A DNA stretch of 64,000 nucleotides from NCBI GenBank assembly GCA_021741355.1, contig JAIOXZ010000004.1, positions 152,702-216,701 of the forward strand, read 5' to 3'. The stretch is from Caulobacter sp. Its GTDB lineage: Bacteria; Pseudomonadota; Alphaproteobacteria; Caulobacterales; Caulobacteraceae. Within the stretch, counting starts at the first letter, position 1; each line of letters begins with the position of its first letter. Shown here piece by piece: positions 9,285 to 18,547 of the stretch. The notes under the pieces are model-generated. The model worked only from the letters and a program-made list of their open reading frames with translations, was not told the DNA's origin and did not search any database. A program made the translations under genes and the position numbers.

Positions 9285-10625
9285 ATGGCCGGACTCTCTC
9301 CACAGAAGATTGCAATGCTCAAGACGCTGGTGTCGGCGTCGCCCGACGAGCTCGTCCGGACGCTTGAACTGGCCATCGGCGCCGACGGCGTGGGCGGGCC
9401 GCTGGCCGCCATCGGCGCCATGGTCGAGGCCGAAGCCGCCGAACGCGCTCTGAGATGCGCCGTCCTGGAGCCTGTGGCGCCGCTGTTTCGCACGCCCCTC
9501 GCCGGCGGCGGGCCGGCCTGGCCGCGAGCCGCGCTCAAGTCGATCTGGGCCGCACTGAACGCCGAATCACCCGCCCTGGTCCGCGAGGCGTCTGACGCCC
9601 GTCATTACCTCGAACCCGAAGACCCCTGTCCCGAAGTCTTCGACCAGCTTTGTCTGCAAGCCGCCGAGGGCCTGCTTGAAGGCCGGTCGCCGGACTATGT
9701 CGCCGCCGCAGCAGCCTGCGACGCCGCTGGACCGGGCGGCGCCGCCGAGGTGATTCTATGTCTTCGGATGGCGCCGATCGCCCGCCCGATCTGCCGGCAG
9801 CTGACCGACTGGATCCACCGGATCACCGATGAACGGCGCGCCATTGCACGCCTGGCCTATCGCGACGCCACGGGCCTCGCCGACGGCGGCGGGCCCCTGC
9901 TGTTCGAGATGCTGGCCGCCCAGCTGAAGCATCCGGAGATGATTCTGCGGATCATTTCCGCCGTCATGGACCATCCCGCGGAGCGCTATCTCGCCGGGTC
10001 GGAACTGGCGCGGTTCGGTGAGCGCACGCTCGACGAGATCGAAGTCCAGCTCAATCTGCTGCGCGCCATGAAACCGGGGGCCGGAATCGAGGCCGGGCGG
10101 GAGGCCGGGCTTGCCGTCCAGCGTGCGGTTGACGCCGTGGGCGAGATCGAAGAGTCCGTCCAGCTGTCACGCGACGGCGTCTGGGGGCAGCGGTTGACCA
10201 AGCTGAAACAGGCGATCGCCAGCACGGTCGAGGCGCGGCTTCGCGAGATCGAAGAGGCCGCCGCCCATGCCTTGCCGACCCAGAAGCTGCGCTACAGCGC
10301 CCGTCTGAGCCGCACCGCGCCGAAGCTGACCGATCCACCGGATGAACCGGCGGTCGACTGGGCCACGGGCCTGCTGACCTTCGCCGAGACCGTTCGTCCC
10401 AGTGCATCCGATGGGGGGTTCGGCGGCGTGCGGAAGAAGGTGCTCGAAACCCTCGGCAAACGAATCGACCAGTATGTCGAGGACGTGCTGGAACAGATCC
10501 GCCTGGGCGATGTCGAGGACGACGAACGGGCGCGCGAGTTTCTCGGCGTCGCCGCGACCTTGCTGGCGCTGGTCCGGGACGACCGGAGCGCCGCCATCGT
10601 GCGGCGACGGGCCGCAGCCGCCTGA
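9285..10625 (+). CDS. Conserved hypothetical protein, mostly helical
   Basis: I do not recognise this 446-residue protein. It has no signal peptide or membrane segment and is rich in Ala, Arg, Glu and Leu. Long predicted helices dominate, including a stretch around residues 215-330 (GERTLDEIEVQLNLLRAMK, then VGEIEESVQLSRDGVWGQRL) that could form helical repeats or a coiled coil. A negatively charged helix near 390-420 contains IDQYVEDVLEQIRLGDVEDD. It lies alone between a two-component operon and the ccm genes. The ATG at 9285 follows weak GGCAGAGG. It is probably cytoplasmic; no function is proposed. Confidence 0.75.
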   Translation: MAGLSPQKIAMLKTLVSASPDELVRTLELAIGADGVGGPLAAIGAMVEAEAAERALRCAVLEPVAPLFRTPLAGGGPAWPRAALKSIWAALNAESPALVREASDARHYLEPEDPCPEVFDQLCLQAAEGLLEGRSPDYVAAAAACDAAGPGGAAEVILCLRMAPIARPICRQLTDWIHRITDERRAIARLAYRDATGLADGGGPLLFEMLAAQLKHPEMILRIISAVMDHPAERYLAGSELARFGERTLDEIEVQLNLLRAMKPGAGIEAGREAGLAVQRAVDAVGEIEESVQLSRDGVWGQRLTKLKQAIASTVEARLREIEEAAAHALPTQKLRYSARLSRTAPKLTDPPDEPAVDWATGLLTFAETVRPSASDGGFGGVRKKVLETLGKRIDQYVEDVLEQIRLGDVEDDERAREFLGVAATLLALVRDDRSAAIVRRRAAAA

Positions 10626-10684
10626 TCCGGCGCCGTTTGATCCAAATCCTCGCGCCGCGCCGAATGATCCGCTAACACGCCGCC

Positions 10685-11743
10685 ATGTTCGCATTCTGGA
10701 TCGCTGCAGCGTCCGTTTCAGCGGCGGCCGGCTGGCTGATGCTGCGGAGCGCCCGTCTGGCTTCGGCCCGCGCGGTCGGTGAGGACCCGAGCCTTGTCGT
10801 GCATCGGCGGCAACTGGCCGAGATCGAGGATCTCGCCGCGCGCGGGCTGCTGCCGGAGGGCGAGATGCGTGCGGCGCGGGCCGAGGCCGGTCGCCGCCTG
10901 CTGGCCGTCGCCGACGCGGCGCCGGCGCCTTCAGCCGTCCCGGGCGGACGTCGCTCCGTGCTCGCGATCGCGGTGGTCGCGCCGATCCTGGCTATCGGTC
11001 TCTATGTCGTGGTCGGCGCGCCCGGCGCCGCGGACCGACCGTTCCGTCAGCGCCTCGCCGAATGGCGGCAGGCCGATCCCGCCACCCTGAATCCGCCGCA
11101 GATGGCCGCCCTGATCCGGTCCATCGTCGCCGAGCGGCCCAACGATCCTGAGGGCTACCGGAACCTGGCCCTGGCCGAGATGGCCTCGGGCAACGCCATG
11201 GCCGCCTCGGGCGCCCTGCGCCGGGCCGTCGCCCTGGCGCCGAAGCGCGCCGACCTGTGGGCCGCGCTCGGCGAGACCTTCATGGCCGAAGGCGAGGGTG
11301 AGATCGGCGTCGACGCCCGCGCCGCCTTCACCGAGGCGCTGCGGCTGGACCCCGGCTCGCTGAGCGCCCGCTACTTCCTCGCCCGCGCCGATATCGCCGA
11401 CGGCAAGGTCGCGCAGGGTCTGGACGGCTGGCGCGCGCTGGCGGCCAGCCTGCCGGCCGATGACCCCTCGCGCCTCGCCCTGACCGGCGAAATCGCGGCG
11501 GTTGCGAAGGCCGGCGGACTGCCACGGGCGCAGCCCGCTCCGGCGGCCATCCGCGGCATGGTCGAGGGGCTGGCCTCGCGGCTCGAGGCGTCACCTGACG
11601 ATCCCGAGGGCTGGGTGCGGCTGGTCCGCGCCTGGTCAGTGCTCGGCGAGACGCAGAAGCGCGACGCCGCGCTGGCTAAGGCGCGGGCGCTCTACAAGGA
11701 CAAGCCGGACATCATGAACGCGCTGGACGAGGCCGCCCGATGA
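10685..11743 (+). CDS. ccmI: Cytochrome c maturation protein CcmI (CycH)
   Basis: The 352-residue protein has TM1 at residues 1-20, a short segment containing QLAEIEDLAARGLLPEGEMRAAR (the CcmI N-terminal domain), and TM2 near 95-115. A periplasmic TPR region follows (about 140-345; NLALAEMASGNAMAASGALRRA and later repeats). CcmI is the apocytochrome c chaperone that hands substrate to the CcmFH haem ligation complex. It heads the operon ccmI-ccmE-ccmF-ccmH, and its stop overlaps the ccmE start (ATGA). Length and order are as expected for an alphaproteobacterium. Confidence 0.9.
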   Translation: MFAFWIAAASVSAAAGWLMLRSARLASARAVGEDPSLVVHRRQLAEIEDLAARGLLPEGEMRAARAEAGRRLLAVADAAPAPSAVPGGRRSVLAIAVVAPILAIGLYVVVGAPGAADRPFRQRLAEWRQADPATLNPPQMAALIRSIVAERPNDPEGYRNLALAEMASGNAMAASGALRRAVALAPKRADLWAALGETFMAEGEGEIGVDARAAFTEALRLDPGSLSARYFLARADIADGKVAQGLDGWRALAASLPADDPSRLALTGEIAAVAKAGGLPRAQPAPAAIRGMVEGLASRLEASPDDPEGWVRLVRAWSVLGETQKRDAALAKARALYKDKPDIMNALDEAAR

Positions 11744-12219
11744 GCTTCTGGCCGAAATCACGCACCGCCCGACGGCGGCTGACCATCCTGCTGGCGATCG
11801 CGCCGGTGCTGGCGCTGGCTGCCGGCCTGACCCTGTGGGGCCTCTCCGACTCCATCTCGCTGTTCTACACGCCTGCCCAGGCCAAGGCCGCAAACGTGGC
11901 GCCGGGGCGGGCTGTACAGCTCGGTGGACTGGTGCTGCCCGGCAGCGTGGTCAAGCACCCCGACGGGCGGGTCGAGTTCGTCATCTCCGACAAGGAGGCG
12001 ACCGCGCCGGTCAGCTATCGCGGCGACCTGCCGGATCTGTTCCGCGAGGGGCAGGGCATCGTCGCCGAAGGCTCCTTCGACGCGGCGGGCCTGTTCCAGG
12101 CCAAGCGGGTGCTGGCCAAGCACGACGAGAAATACATGCCGCGCGAAGTCTCCAAGGCGCTCAAGGACCAGGGTGAGTGGCGGGGAGACGGCGCCGCGCC
12201 GTCCTATGACAAACCATGA
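11740..12219 (+). CDS. ccmE: Haem chaperone CcmE (CycJ)
   Basis: The 159-residue protein has an N-terminal membrane anchor (residues 11-33), a periplasmic OB-fold domain and the haem-binding motif LAKHDEKYMP. H128 is the residue that forms the covalent bond to haem and Y132 is the axial ligand. CcmE receives haem from CcmABCD and carries it to CcmF. It overlaps ccmI and ccmF by four bases on each side. All key residues are present. Confidence 0.96.
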   Translation: MSFWPKSRTARRRLTILLAIAPVLALAAGLTLWGLSDSISLFYTPAQAKAANVAPGRAVQLGGLVLPGSVVKHPDGRVEFVISDKEATAPVSYRGDLPDLFREGQGIVAEGSFDAAGLFQAKRVLAKHDEKYMPREVSKALKDQGEWRGDGAAPSYDKP

Positions 12220-14174
12220 TCGTTGAAATCGGCGCCTTTGCGCTGGCCCTGGCCCTGGTGCTGTCGCTCGCCCAGGTCGGGCTCGGGTTCGCCGGGGCGC
12301 GCCGACCGATGCTGGCCGGGGCCGGCGAGGGGGCCAGCGTCGGCGTATTCCTCGGCGTCGCGCTGGCGTTCGCGGCGCTGGTCGCGGCCTTCGCCGGATC
12401 GGACTTCTCGGTCGCCAATGTGGCGGCCAACTCGCACACCGCCAAGCCGATGCTCTACAAGATCGCCGGGGCCTGGGGCAGCCACGAGGGCTCGATGCTG
12501 CTGTGGTGTCTGATCCTGACCGGGTTCGGCGCCACCGTGGCCGTCTGGGGCAAGGGCCTGCCGCCGAGCCTGAAGAGCCGGGTTCTGGGCGTTCAGGGCC
12601 TGCTGGGCGTGCTGTTCCTGGCCTACACCGTGTTCGCCTCGAACCCGCTGGCGCGGCTGGCCAATGCGCCGATCGAGGGGCGTTCGCTCAATCCGCTGTT
12701 GCAGGACCCCGCGCTCGCCTTCCATCCGCCGTTCCTCTACCTCGGCTATGTCGGGTTCTCGGTGGTGTTCTCGTTCGGCGTCGCCGCCCTGATCGAGGGC
12801 CGGGTCGACGCCGCCTGGGCGCGCTGGGTGCGGCCCTGGACGCTGGCCGCCTGGAGCTTCCTGACCGTCGGGATCGCGCTGGGGTCCTTCTGGGCCTACT
12901 ACGAACTGGGCTGGGGCGGCTGGTGGTTCTGGGACCCGGTCGAGAACGCCTCCTTCATGCCCTGGCTGATCGGCGCCGCCCTGCTGCATTCGGCCATTGT
13001 CACCGAGAAGCGCGGGGCGCTGTCCGGCTGGACCGTGTTCCTGGCGCTGGCCGCCTTCACCTTCTCGATGCTCGGCGCCTTCCTGGTGCGGTCCGGCGTG
13101 CTGACCAGCGTGCATGCGTTCGCCGTGGACCCGACGCGGGGCGTGCTGCTGCTGTCCATTCTGGGCGTATCCGCAGGCGCGGCCTTCGCGCTCTTCGCCT
13201 GGCGGGCGCCAGCGCTGGCGCCGGGCGGGGTGTTCGCCCCGGCCAGCCGCGAAAGCCTGATTGTGCTCAACAACATCCTGCTGACCGCGGCCACGGCCAC
13301 GGTGCTGCTGGGTACGCTGTTCCCGCTGATCCGCGAGGCCATCGGGGGCGAGACCGTCTCGGTCGGGCCGCCCTATTTCAACCTGACCTTCGCACCGCTG
13401 ATGGCGCTGGCCATGCTGGCGCTGCCGTTCGGACCGCTGACCGCCTGGAAGCGGGGCGACATCGTCGCCAGCGCCGACCGGCTGAAGCTGGCCGCCGCCG
13501 TCGCCGCGCTGGCGGGCGCGACCGTCTTTGGCGTGATGAGCCCGCGCAAGGCGCTGGCCAGCGCCGGGATCGCGCTGGGCGTCTGGTTGATCGCCGGCGT
13601 CGCCGCCGAGATCGCCGAACGGACCCGGGCGTTCAGGGCGCCATGGCCGGAGGTCCGGCGTCGCCTGACCGGCCTGCCGCGCGGGGCCTGGGGCATGACG
13701 CTGGCGCACGCGGGACTGGGCGTGTTCATCCTGGGCGCCTGTTTCGAGACCACCTGGAAGGTCGAGTCGGCCCAGGCGCTGAGCCTCGGCGGGCAGCTGC
13801 GCCTCGGCGCCTTCGAACTGACCCTCAAGGACGTCCGCACGGTGGATGGCCCCAACTACCTCGCCGAGCGCGGGGAGATCAGCGTGACGCGGGATGGCAA
13901 GGCCGTCTGCACGCCGCGGCCGGAGCGCCGGTTCTACACCGCCGGGCGGCAGAGCACGTCCGAGGTCGCGCTGTGCAACCTCGGCTTCAGCCAGATCTAT
14001 GTCGTGCTGGGCGAACGGCGCGCGACCGCGGCCGGCCAGCCGGCCTGGCTCGTCCGCAGCTACTTCAATCCGTGGGTCCAGCTGATCTATCTGGGGCCGC
14101 TGATGATGACGCTGGGTGGCCTGTTGTCGTTGTCCGACCGGCGGCTGCGGTTCGCGGTGGGGAAGAAGGCATGA
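12216..14174 (+). CDS. ccmF: Cytochrome c haem lyase subunit CcmF (CycK)
   Basis: The 652-residue polytopic membrane protein contains the tryptophan-rich WWD haem-handling signature GWGGWWFWDPVENASFMPW at about residues 230-248. It has the usual dozen or more membrane helices and a periplasmic C-terminal domain. Conserved histidines in NSHTAKPMLYK and GSHEGS are present. CcmF reduces and attaches haem to apocytochrome c together with CcmH and CcmI. Start and stop overlap the neighbouring genes by four bases. Confidence 0.97.
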   Translation: MIVEIGAFALALALVLSLAQVGLGFAGARRPMLAGAGEGASVGVFLGVALAFAALVAAFAGSDFSVANVAANSHTAKPMLYKIAGAWGSHEGSMLLWCLILTGFGATVAVWGKGLPPSLKSRVLGVQGLLGVLFLAYTVFASNPLARLANAPIEGRSLNPLLQDPALAFHPPFLYLGYVGFSVVFSFGVAALIEGRVDAAWARWVRPWTLAAWSFLTVGIALGSFWAYYELGWGGWWFWDPVENASFMPWLIGAALLHSAIVTEKRGALSGWTVFLALAAFTFSMLGAFLVRSGVLTSVHAFAVDPTRGVLLLSILGVSAGAAFALFAWRAPALAPGGVFAPASRESLIVLNNILLTAATATVLLGTLFPLIREAIGGETVSVGPPYFNLTFAPLMALAMLALPFGPLTAWKRGDIVASADRLKLAAAVAALAGATVFGVMSPRKALASAGIALGVWLIAGVAAEIAERTRAFRAPWPEVRRRLTGLPRGAWGMTLAHAGLGVFILGACFETTWKVESAQALSLGGQLRLGAFELTLKDVRTVDGPNYLAERGEISVTRDGKAVCTPRPERRFYTAGRQSTSEVALCNLGFSQIYVVLGERRATAAGQPAWLVRSYFNPWVQLIYLGPLMMTLGGLLSLSDRRLRFAVGKKA

Positions 14175-14620
14175 CCGGGCGGCTGTTCCTGCTTCTGGCG
14201 GCGATCTTCAGTCTCGCCGCCGCATCCGATCCGTCCGAGCGGCTGGCGGACCCGGCGCAGGAGGCGCGCGCGCGGGCGCTGTTCAGCCAGGTGCGGTGCC
14301 TGGTCTGCCAGAACGAGTCGATCGACGATTCCACCGCCGAGCTGGCCGGCGATCTGCGCAAGGTCGTGCGCGAACAGGTGGCCGCCGGGCGGTCCGACAC
14401 CGAGGTGAAGACCTTCCTGACCGCCCGCTACGGCGAGTTCGTGCTGCTCAAGCCGCGGTTCAGCCTCGGCAACGCAGCGCTGTGGCTGGTCCCGTTCCTG
14501 GCGGTTCTCGTCGGCGTCGGGATGCTCGCCACCCGCTGGCGGCGGCGCGAAGCGACACTGGCGCTGACCGGTGACGAAGAATCGCGGCTGGCGGCCTTGC
14601 TGGACGACGAAGCCCCGTGA
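14171..14620 (+). CDS. ccmH: Cytochrome c maturation protein CcmH (CycL)
   Basis: The 149-residue protein has a signal peptide (1-18), the thiol motif RCLVCQNESIDDS that forms mixed disulfides with apocytochrome c, and a C-terminal membrane helix (about 98-118). In alphaproteobacteria a ccmG thioredoxin-like gene often lies between ccmF and ccmH. Here ccmH directly overlaps ccmF, so ccmG must be elsewhere, for example with ccmABCD. The start is ATG at 14171. Confidence 0.95.
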   Translation: MTGRLFLLLAAIFSLAAASDPSERLADPAQEARARALFSQVRCLVCQNESIDDSTAELAGDLRKVVREQVAAGRSDTEVKTFLTARYGEFVLLKPRFSLGNAALWLVPFLAVLVGVGMLATRWRRREATLALTGDEESRLAALLDDEAP

Positions 14621-14751
14621 CACGATTGCGCCGTGTTCGGGCCTCAGAAACGCAGTCCCGATGACGGAAAGATAACTTGAGCGCCTTCGGGCTCTTTGGC
14701 ATCGACTTCAGCAAGTCACCTCGCATCACGCGGGACAGGAACGGAACACAG

Positions 14752-16302
14752 ATGGTCGCCAGGAAGACCGGATTTATTGTCGGCGCCGTCGCGGGCGCGG
14801 GTGTCGCGGCCGCCGCGCTGGCCGGCGTTGGTTTGCGTATGGCCCCGGCCCAGGCCGCCGAGCCCACACCTTTGATCCGCACGGCCAATGCCGGGCCGGT
14901 GATGTTCGCGCCGCCTCCGGGCGCGCCGATGTCGTTCGCCGACATCTTCGAGAAGGTCTCGCCCGCCGTCGTGTCGATCGACGTGACCTCGCGGGTCAAC
15001 GCCGGCGCGCTGCGGATGCCGAACTTCCCGTTCGGACCGAACGGCAAGCCGGGCGAGGATGACGAAGAGCGTGAGGAGCCCGGCGCGGGCCGTCCGCGTC
15101 AGCAGTCGTCCGGGTCGGGCTTCCTGATCTCGGCCGACGGCTACATCGTCACCAACAACCACGTCATCGAGGGCGCGGACGAGATCACCGTCACGCTCAA
15201 GGACGGCCGCGAGCTGAAGGCCAAGCTGGTCGGACGCGACGAGAACACCGACCTGGCCGTGATCAAGGTCGAGGGCAAAGGCTTCACCTTCGTCACCTTC
15301 GAGAACGCCGGCAAGCCGCGCGTCGGCGACTGGGTCATCGCGGTCGGCAATCCGTTCGGCCTGGGCGGCACCGCCACGGCGGGGATCGTGTCCGCCTACG
15401 GCCGGAACCTGAACGACGACAGCAGCCAGTTCGTCGACTACGTGCAGATCGATGCGCCGATCAACCGCGGCAACTCCGGCGGACCGACGTTCGACGTCTA
15501 TGGCCGGGTGATCGGGGTCAACAGCGCCATCTTCTCGCCGACGGGCGGCTCGGTCGGCATCGGCTTCGCCATTCCCGCCGACGTCGCCGACAGCATCACC
15601 AAGCAGCTGATCAGCGGCGGCAAGGTTGTGCGCGGCTACATCGGCGCGCAGATCCAGAACTTCACGGCGGAAATGTCCCAGGCTATCGGCCTGGGCGATC
15701 TCAAGGCCGCCGTGGTCAAGGCCGTGACGCCCGGCGGGCCGGCGGCCAAGGCCGGACTGATGGTCGACGACATCGTGCTGTCGGTGAACGGCGTAAAGGT
15801 CGAATCCTCCACCGCCCTGACCCGCGAGGTCGCGCGCGGCGCCGCCGGCTCGACCCTGCGGCTGGAAATCCTGCGCGACGGCCGGGCGCGGACCATCGAC
15901 ATCCGCTCGGGCGTCCGTCCGTCGAATGAAGAACTGGCCAGCACCCTGCGACCGGACGCCGAAGGCGCCGCGCCGGGCAAGGCGCCGACGAACCCGGGCG
16001 TCACGCGCGTCCAGGTCCTGGGCATGGGCCTGGTCCCGCTCGATGCCGCGGCGCGCAAGCGCTACAACATCGGCTCCGAGGTCCAGGGCGTGCTGATCGA
16101 CAGCCTGCGCGCCGATTCCGACGCTTCCGAGCGCGGAATCGCCGTCGGCAACGTGATCACCTCGGTGAACCTGAAGGCCGTTCGCACGCCGGCCGACGTG
16201 GCCGCCGCCGTGGACGCCGCCAAGAAGGCCGGCCGCCCGACCATCCTGTTGTCGGTCCTGTTCCGCGGACAGCTGGCTTCGGTGCCGGTGAAGGTCAACT
16301 AG
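14752..16302 (+). CDS. degP: Periplasmic Do-family serine protease (DegP/HtrA)
   Basis: The 516-residue protein has a signal peptide of about 36 residues ending near APAQA. A trypsin-like domain follows with triad H137 (VTNNHVIEGA), D167 (NTDLAVIKV) and S242 (NRGNSGGPTFD), then two PDZ domains (about 270-360 and 410-510). The start at 14752 is preferred over a TTG 75 bases upstream because it gives a standard signal peptide and has AGGAACGGA upstream. DegP degrades or refolds damaged envelope proteins. The two-component genes just downstream suggest it belongs to an envelope-stress unit. Confidence 0.93.
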   Translation: MVARKTGFIVGAVAGAGVAAAALAGVGLRMAPAQAAEPTPLIRTANAGPVMFAPPPGAPMSFADIFEKVSPAVVSIDVTSRVNAGALRMPNFPFGPNGKPGEDDEEREEPGAGRPRQQSSGSGFLISADGYIVTNNHVIEGADEITVTLKDGRELKAKLVGRDENTDLAVIKVEGKGFTFVTFENAGKPRVGDWVIAVGNPFGLGGTATAGIVSAYGRNLNDDSSQFVDYVQIDAPINRGNSGGPTFDVYGRVIGVNSAIFSPTGGSVGIGFAIPADVADSITKQLISGGKVVRGYIGAQIQNFTAEMSQAIGLGDLKAAVVKAVTPGGPAAKAGLMVDDIVLSVNGVKVESSTALTREVARGAAGSTLRLEILRDGRARTIDIRSGVRPSNEELASTLRPDAEGAAPGKAPTNPGVTRVQVLGMGLVPLDAAARKRYNIGSEVQGVLIDSLRADSDASERGIAVGNVITSVNLKAVRTPADVAAAVDAAKKAGRPTILLSVLFRGQLASVPVKVN

Positions 16303-16318
16303 AGACGCCGATCAAGAT

Positions 16319-16346
16319 CCTCCCCGGAGCCCTGGCGCCGGGGAGG
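16319..16346 (+). terminator. Possible hairpin terminator after degP
   Basis: A 9-bp stem (CCTCCCCGG at 16319-16327, CCGGGGAGG at 16338-16346) with a 10-base loop lies 17 bases after the degP stop. There is no clear run of T afterwards, so it may be an attenuator or processing site rather than a full terminator. Confidence 0.4.
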
Positions 16347-16443
16347 CGGCGCATTACACTATCGTATGTTGAGGTCGCCGCGCGGTACGCGGTAGTTTCC
16401 CCGACGTCGGCGGATTCTTCCCGCCAGGGCGCCGGGGCGAACC

Positions 16444-17115
16444 ATGCGAATCCTGATCATCGAGGACGACATCGAGGCGGCGGAGGCGATGTCGCGCGGC
16501 CTCAGCGAGGCCAGCTATGACTGCGTTCACGCCGCGGACGGCGCCGCGGGTCTGGCCGAAGCGCAGAAGGGCGGCTTCGACGTCCTGATCGTCGACCGGA
16601 TGATGCCGAAGATGAACGGCGTGGAGGTGGTATCCACCTTGCGCCGCGAGGGCGACGCGACGCCCGTGCTGTTCCTGTCCGCGCTCGGCGAGGTCGGGGA
16701 CCGGGTCGATGGCCTGAAGGCCGGCGCTGACGACTATCTGGTCAAGCCCTACGCCTTCCCCGAACTGATCGCCCGGGTCGAGGCCCTGTCGCGTCGTCGC
16801 GAGACCGGCGCAGTGGCGACCACGCTCAAGGTCGGCGACCTCGAGATGAACCTCATCGCGCGGACCGTGCATCGCGGATCGACCGAGATCGACCTGCAGC
16901 CGCGCGAGTTCCAGCTGCTGGAATTCATGATGCGCCACGCCGGCCAGTCGGTGACCCGCACCATGCTGCTGGAGAAGGTGTGGGAATACCACTTCGACCC
17001 CCAGACCAACGTCATCGACGTGCACATCTCGCGTCTGCGTTCGAAGATCGACAAGGGCTTCGACCGCCAGATGCTGCAGACCGTGCGCGGCGCCGGCTAC
17101 CGGCTCGACCCCTAG
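16444..17115 (+). CDS. OmpR-family response regulator downstream of degP
   Basis: The 223-residue protein has a receiver domain with IIEDDIEA, phospho-acceptor D51 in LIVDRMMPK and K101 in YLVKPYAF. A winged helix (about 125-222) has LQPREFQLLEFMM, SVTRTMLLEKVW and TNVIDVHISRLRSKID. It is followed 18 bases later by a kinase gene. Its place beside degP suggests control of envelope stress or metal response, but the specificity is not visible. Confidence 0.93.
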   Translation: MRILIIEDDIEAAEAMSRGLSEASYDCVHAADGAAGLAEAQKGGFDVLIVDRMMPKMNGVEVVSTLRREGDATPVLFLSALGEVGDRVDGLKAGADDYLVKPYAFPELIARVEALSRRRETGAVATTLKVGDLEMNLIARTVHRGSTEIDLQPREFQLLEFMMRHAGQSVTRTMLLEKVWEYHFDPQTNVIDVHISRLRSKIDKGFDRQMLQTVRGAGYRLDP

Positions 17116-17133
17116 CGGGCCGGCCCAGAGCCC

Positions 17134-18540
17134 ATGCGTCTGCCCCGGATCTTCCGCACCACGCCCTTCCGGCTGACGCTGCTGTTCCTCGCCATGTTCG
17201 CCGCGGCGGCGGCGGCGTTCCTCGCCTATGCCTATCTGGCCACGGCCGGGGAGGTGACGCGCCGCGCTGATGACGAGATCCGGCGCGAGATGAACTCGCT
17301 GGAAGCCATCTATCGCCGGGGCGGGGTGTCGTCGCTGAACCAGGCGCTGATCGAGCGCGCCGTGGGTGAACGGCCGTTCCTGTACCTGCTGCTCGACACC
17401 AGGGGCGAGCGGATCACCGGGTCGATCGAGGAATCGCCGATCGGCGACATCGAGGCGCCCGGCGAGAACTGGACCACCTTCCAGGTCACCGACACCGACA
17501 TGGACGGCGGCGAGGTCAAGCGGCCCGCGCGCGGGATGCAGGAACGCCTCACGGGCGGCGAGACGCTGTTCGTCGGCGCCGACGTCGGCGAATCCGAGGG
17601 GTTCGTGACCGGCATCGTGCGGGCGCTCTGGGGCGCCGGGGCGCTGGTGATCCTGCTGGGTCTGGCCGGCGGGGTGCTGGTCAGCCGCAATGTCAGTCGT
17701 CACATGGCCGGGCTCAACGACACGATCGCCGCCGTAAGGGCCGGGGACCTGAAGGCCCGGGCGCGGGTGCGCGGGGCGCGTGACGAGTACGACGAGCTGG
17801 CCGAAGGTCTGAACGAGATGCTCGACCGGCTGGAGCGGTCGATGGGCGGGCTGCGGCACGCCGGCGACGCCATCGCCCATGATCTGCGCTCGCCCCTGAC
17901 CCGGCTGCGGGCGCGGATGGAGTCGGCGCTGATCGAGGTCGAGGCCGGCAAGGGCGATCCGAAACAGGCCCTGATCCAGGCGCTCGACGACGCCGACAAT
18001 GTGCTGACGACCTTCAACGCCGTGCTGGCCATCGCCCGGCTGCAGGCCGCCGGCAGCGCGCCGGACCAGACGCTGTTCGATCCGGGCCAGCTGGCCGCCG
18101 ACATGGCCGAGCTCTACGAGCCGCTGTGCGAGGAGAAGGGCATCGACTTCAAGGCCGAGCTGATCCCGCAGCTGACCGTCAAGGCGGCGAGGCCGATCCT
18201 CGCCCAGGCCCTGGCCAATGTGATCGACAACGCCATCAAGTACACCCCGCCCGGCGGGGCGGTGATGATGCGGGTGCGGCGTCGGTCGTCCGGCGAGATC
18301 GAATTCTCCATCACCGACAACGGCCCCGGCGTGCCGCTCGAGGATCGCGCCCGCGTGGTCCAGCGCTTCGTCCGACTGGAAAACAGCCGCAGCGAGCCCG
18401 GCTCGGGCCTGGGGCTGTCGCTGGTGGCGGCCGTCGCCGAGGCGCACGGCGGCCGGCTTGAGCTGGACGAGGGGCCGGGCGTGTACGACGGTTTCGGACC
18501 TGGCCTGCGCGTGGCGCTGGTGCTGCCGCGTGTGGAGTAG
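17134..18540 (+). CDS. Sensor histidine kinase paired with the degP-linked regulator
   Basis: The 468-residue kinase has TM1 near residues 11-36, a periplasmic domain with the sequence RPFLYLLLDTRGERITG, TM2 near 164-184, and a HAMP domain (RNVSRHMAGLNDTIAAVRAGDL). The H box is DAIAHDLRSPLTRLRAR with H249. The catalytic domain has the N box NVIDNAIKYTPPGG, DNGPGVPLEDR and GSGLGLSLVAAVAEAHGG. All catalytic motifs are intact. The next gene follows after 7 bases and may be co-transcribed. Confidence 0.93.
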   Translation: MRLPRIFRTTPFRLTLLFLAMFAAAAAAFLAYAYLATAGEVTRRADDEIRREMNSLEAIYRRGGVSSLNQALIERAVGERPFLYLLLDTRGERITGSIEESPIGDIEAPGENWTTFQVTDTDMDGGEVKRPARGMQERLTGGETLFVGADVGESEGFVTGIVRALWGAGALVILLGLAGGVLVSRNVSRHMAGLNDTIAAVRAGDLKARARVRGARDEYDELAEGLNEMLDRLERSMGGLRHAGDAIAHDLRSPLTRLRARMESALIEVEAGKGDPKQALIQALDDADNVLTTFNAVLAIARLQAAGSAPDQTLFDPGQLAADMAELYEPLCEEKGIDFKAELIPQLTVKAARPILAQALANVIDNAIKYTPPGGAVMMRVRRRSSGEIEFSITDNGPGVPLEDRARVVQRFVRLENSRSEPGSGLGLSLVAAVAEAHGGRLELDEGPGVYDGFGPGLRVALVLPRVE

Positions 18541-18547
18541 GGGCGCC

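Noticed and set aside
14677..14751. TTG start 75 bases upstream for the HtrA protease
   Set aside because: It would put 25 extra residues before a normal signal peptide and destroy the export signal pattern.
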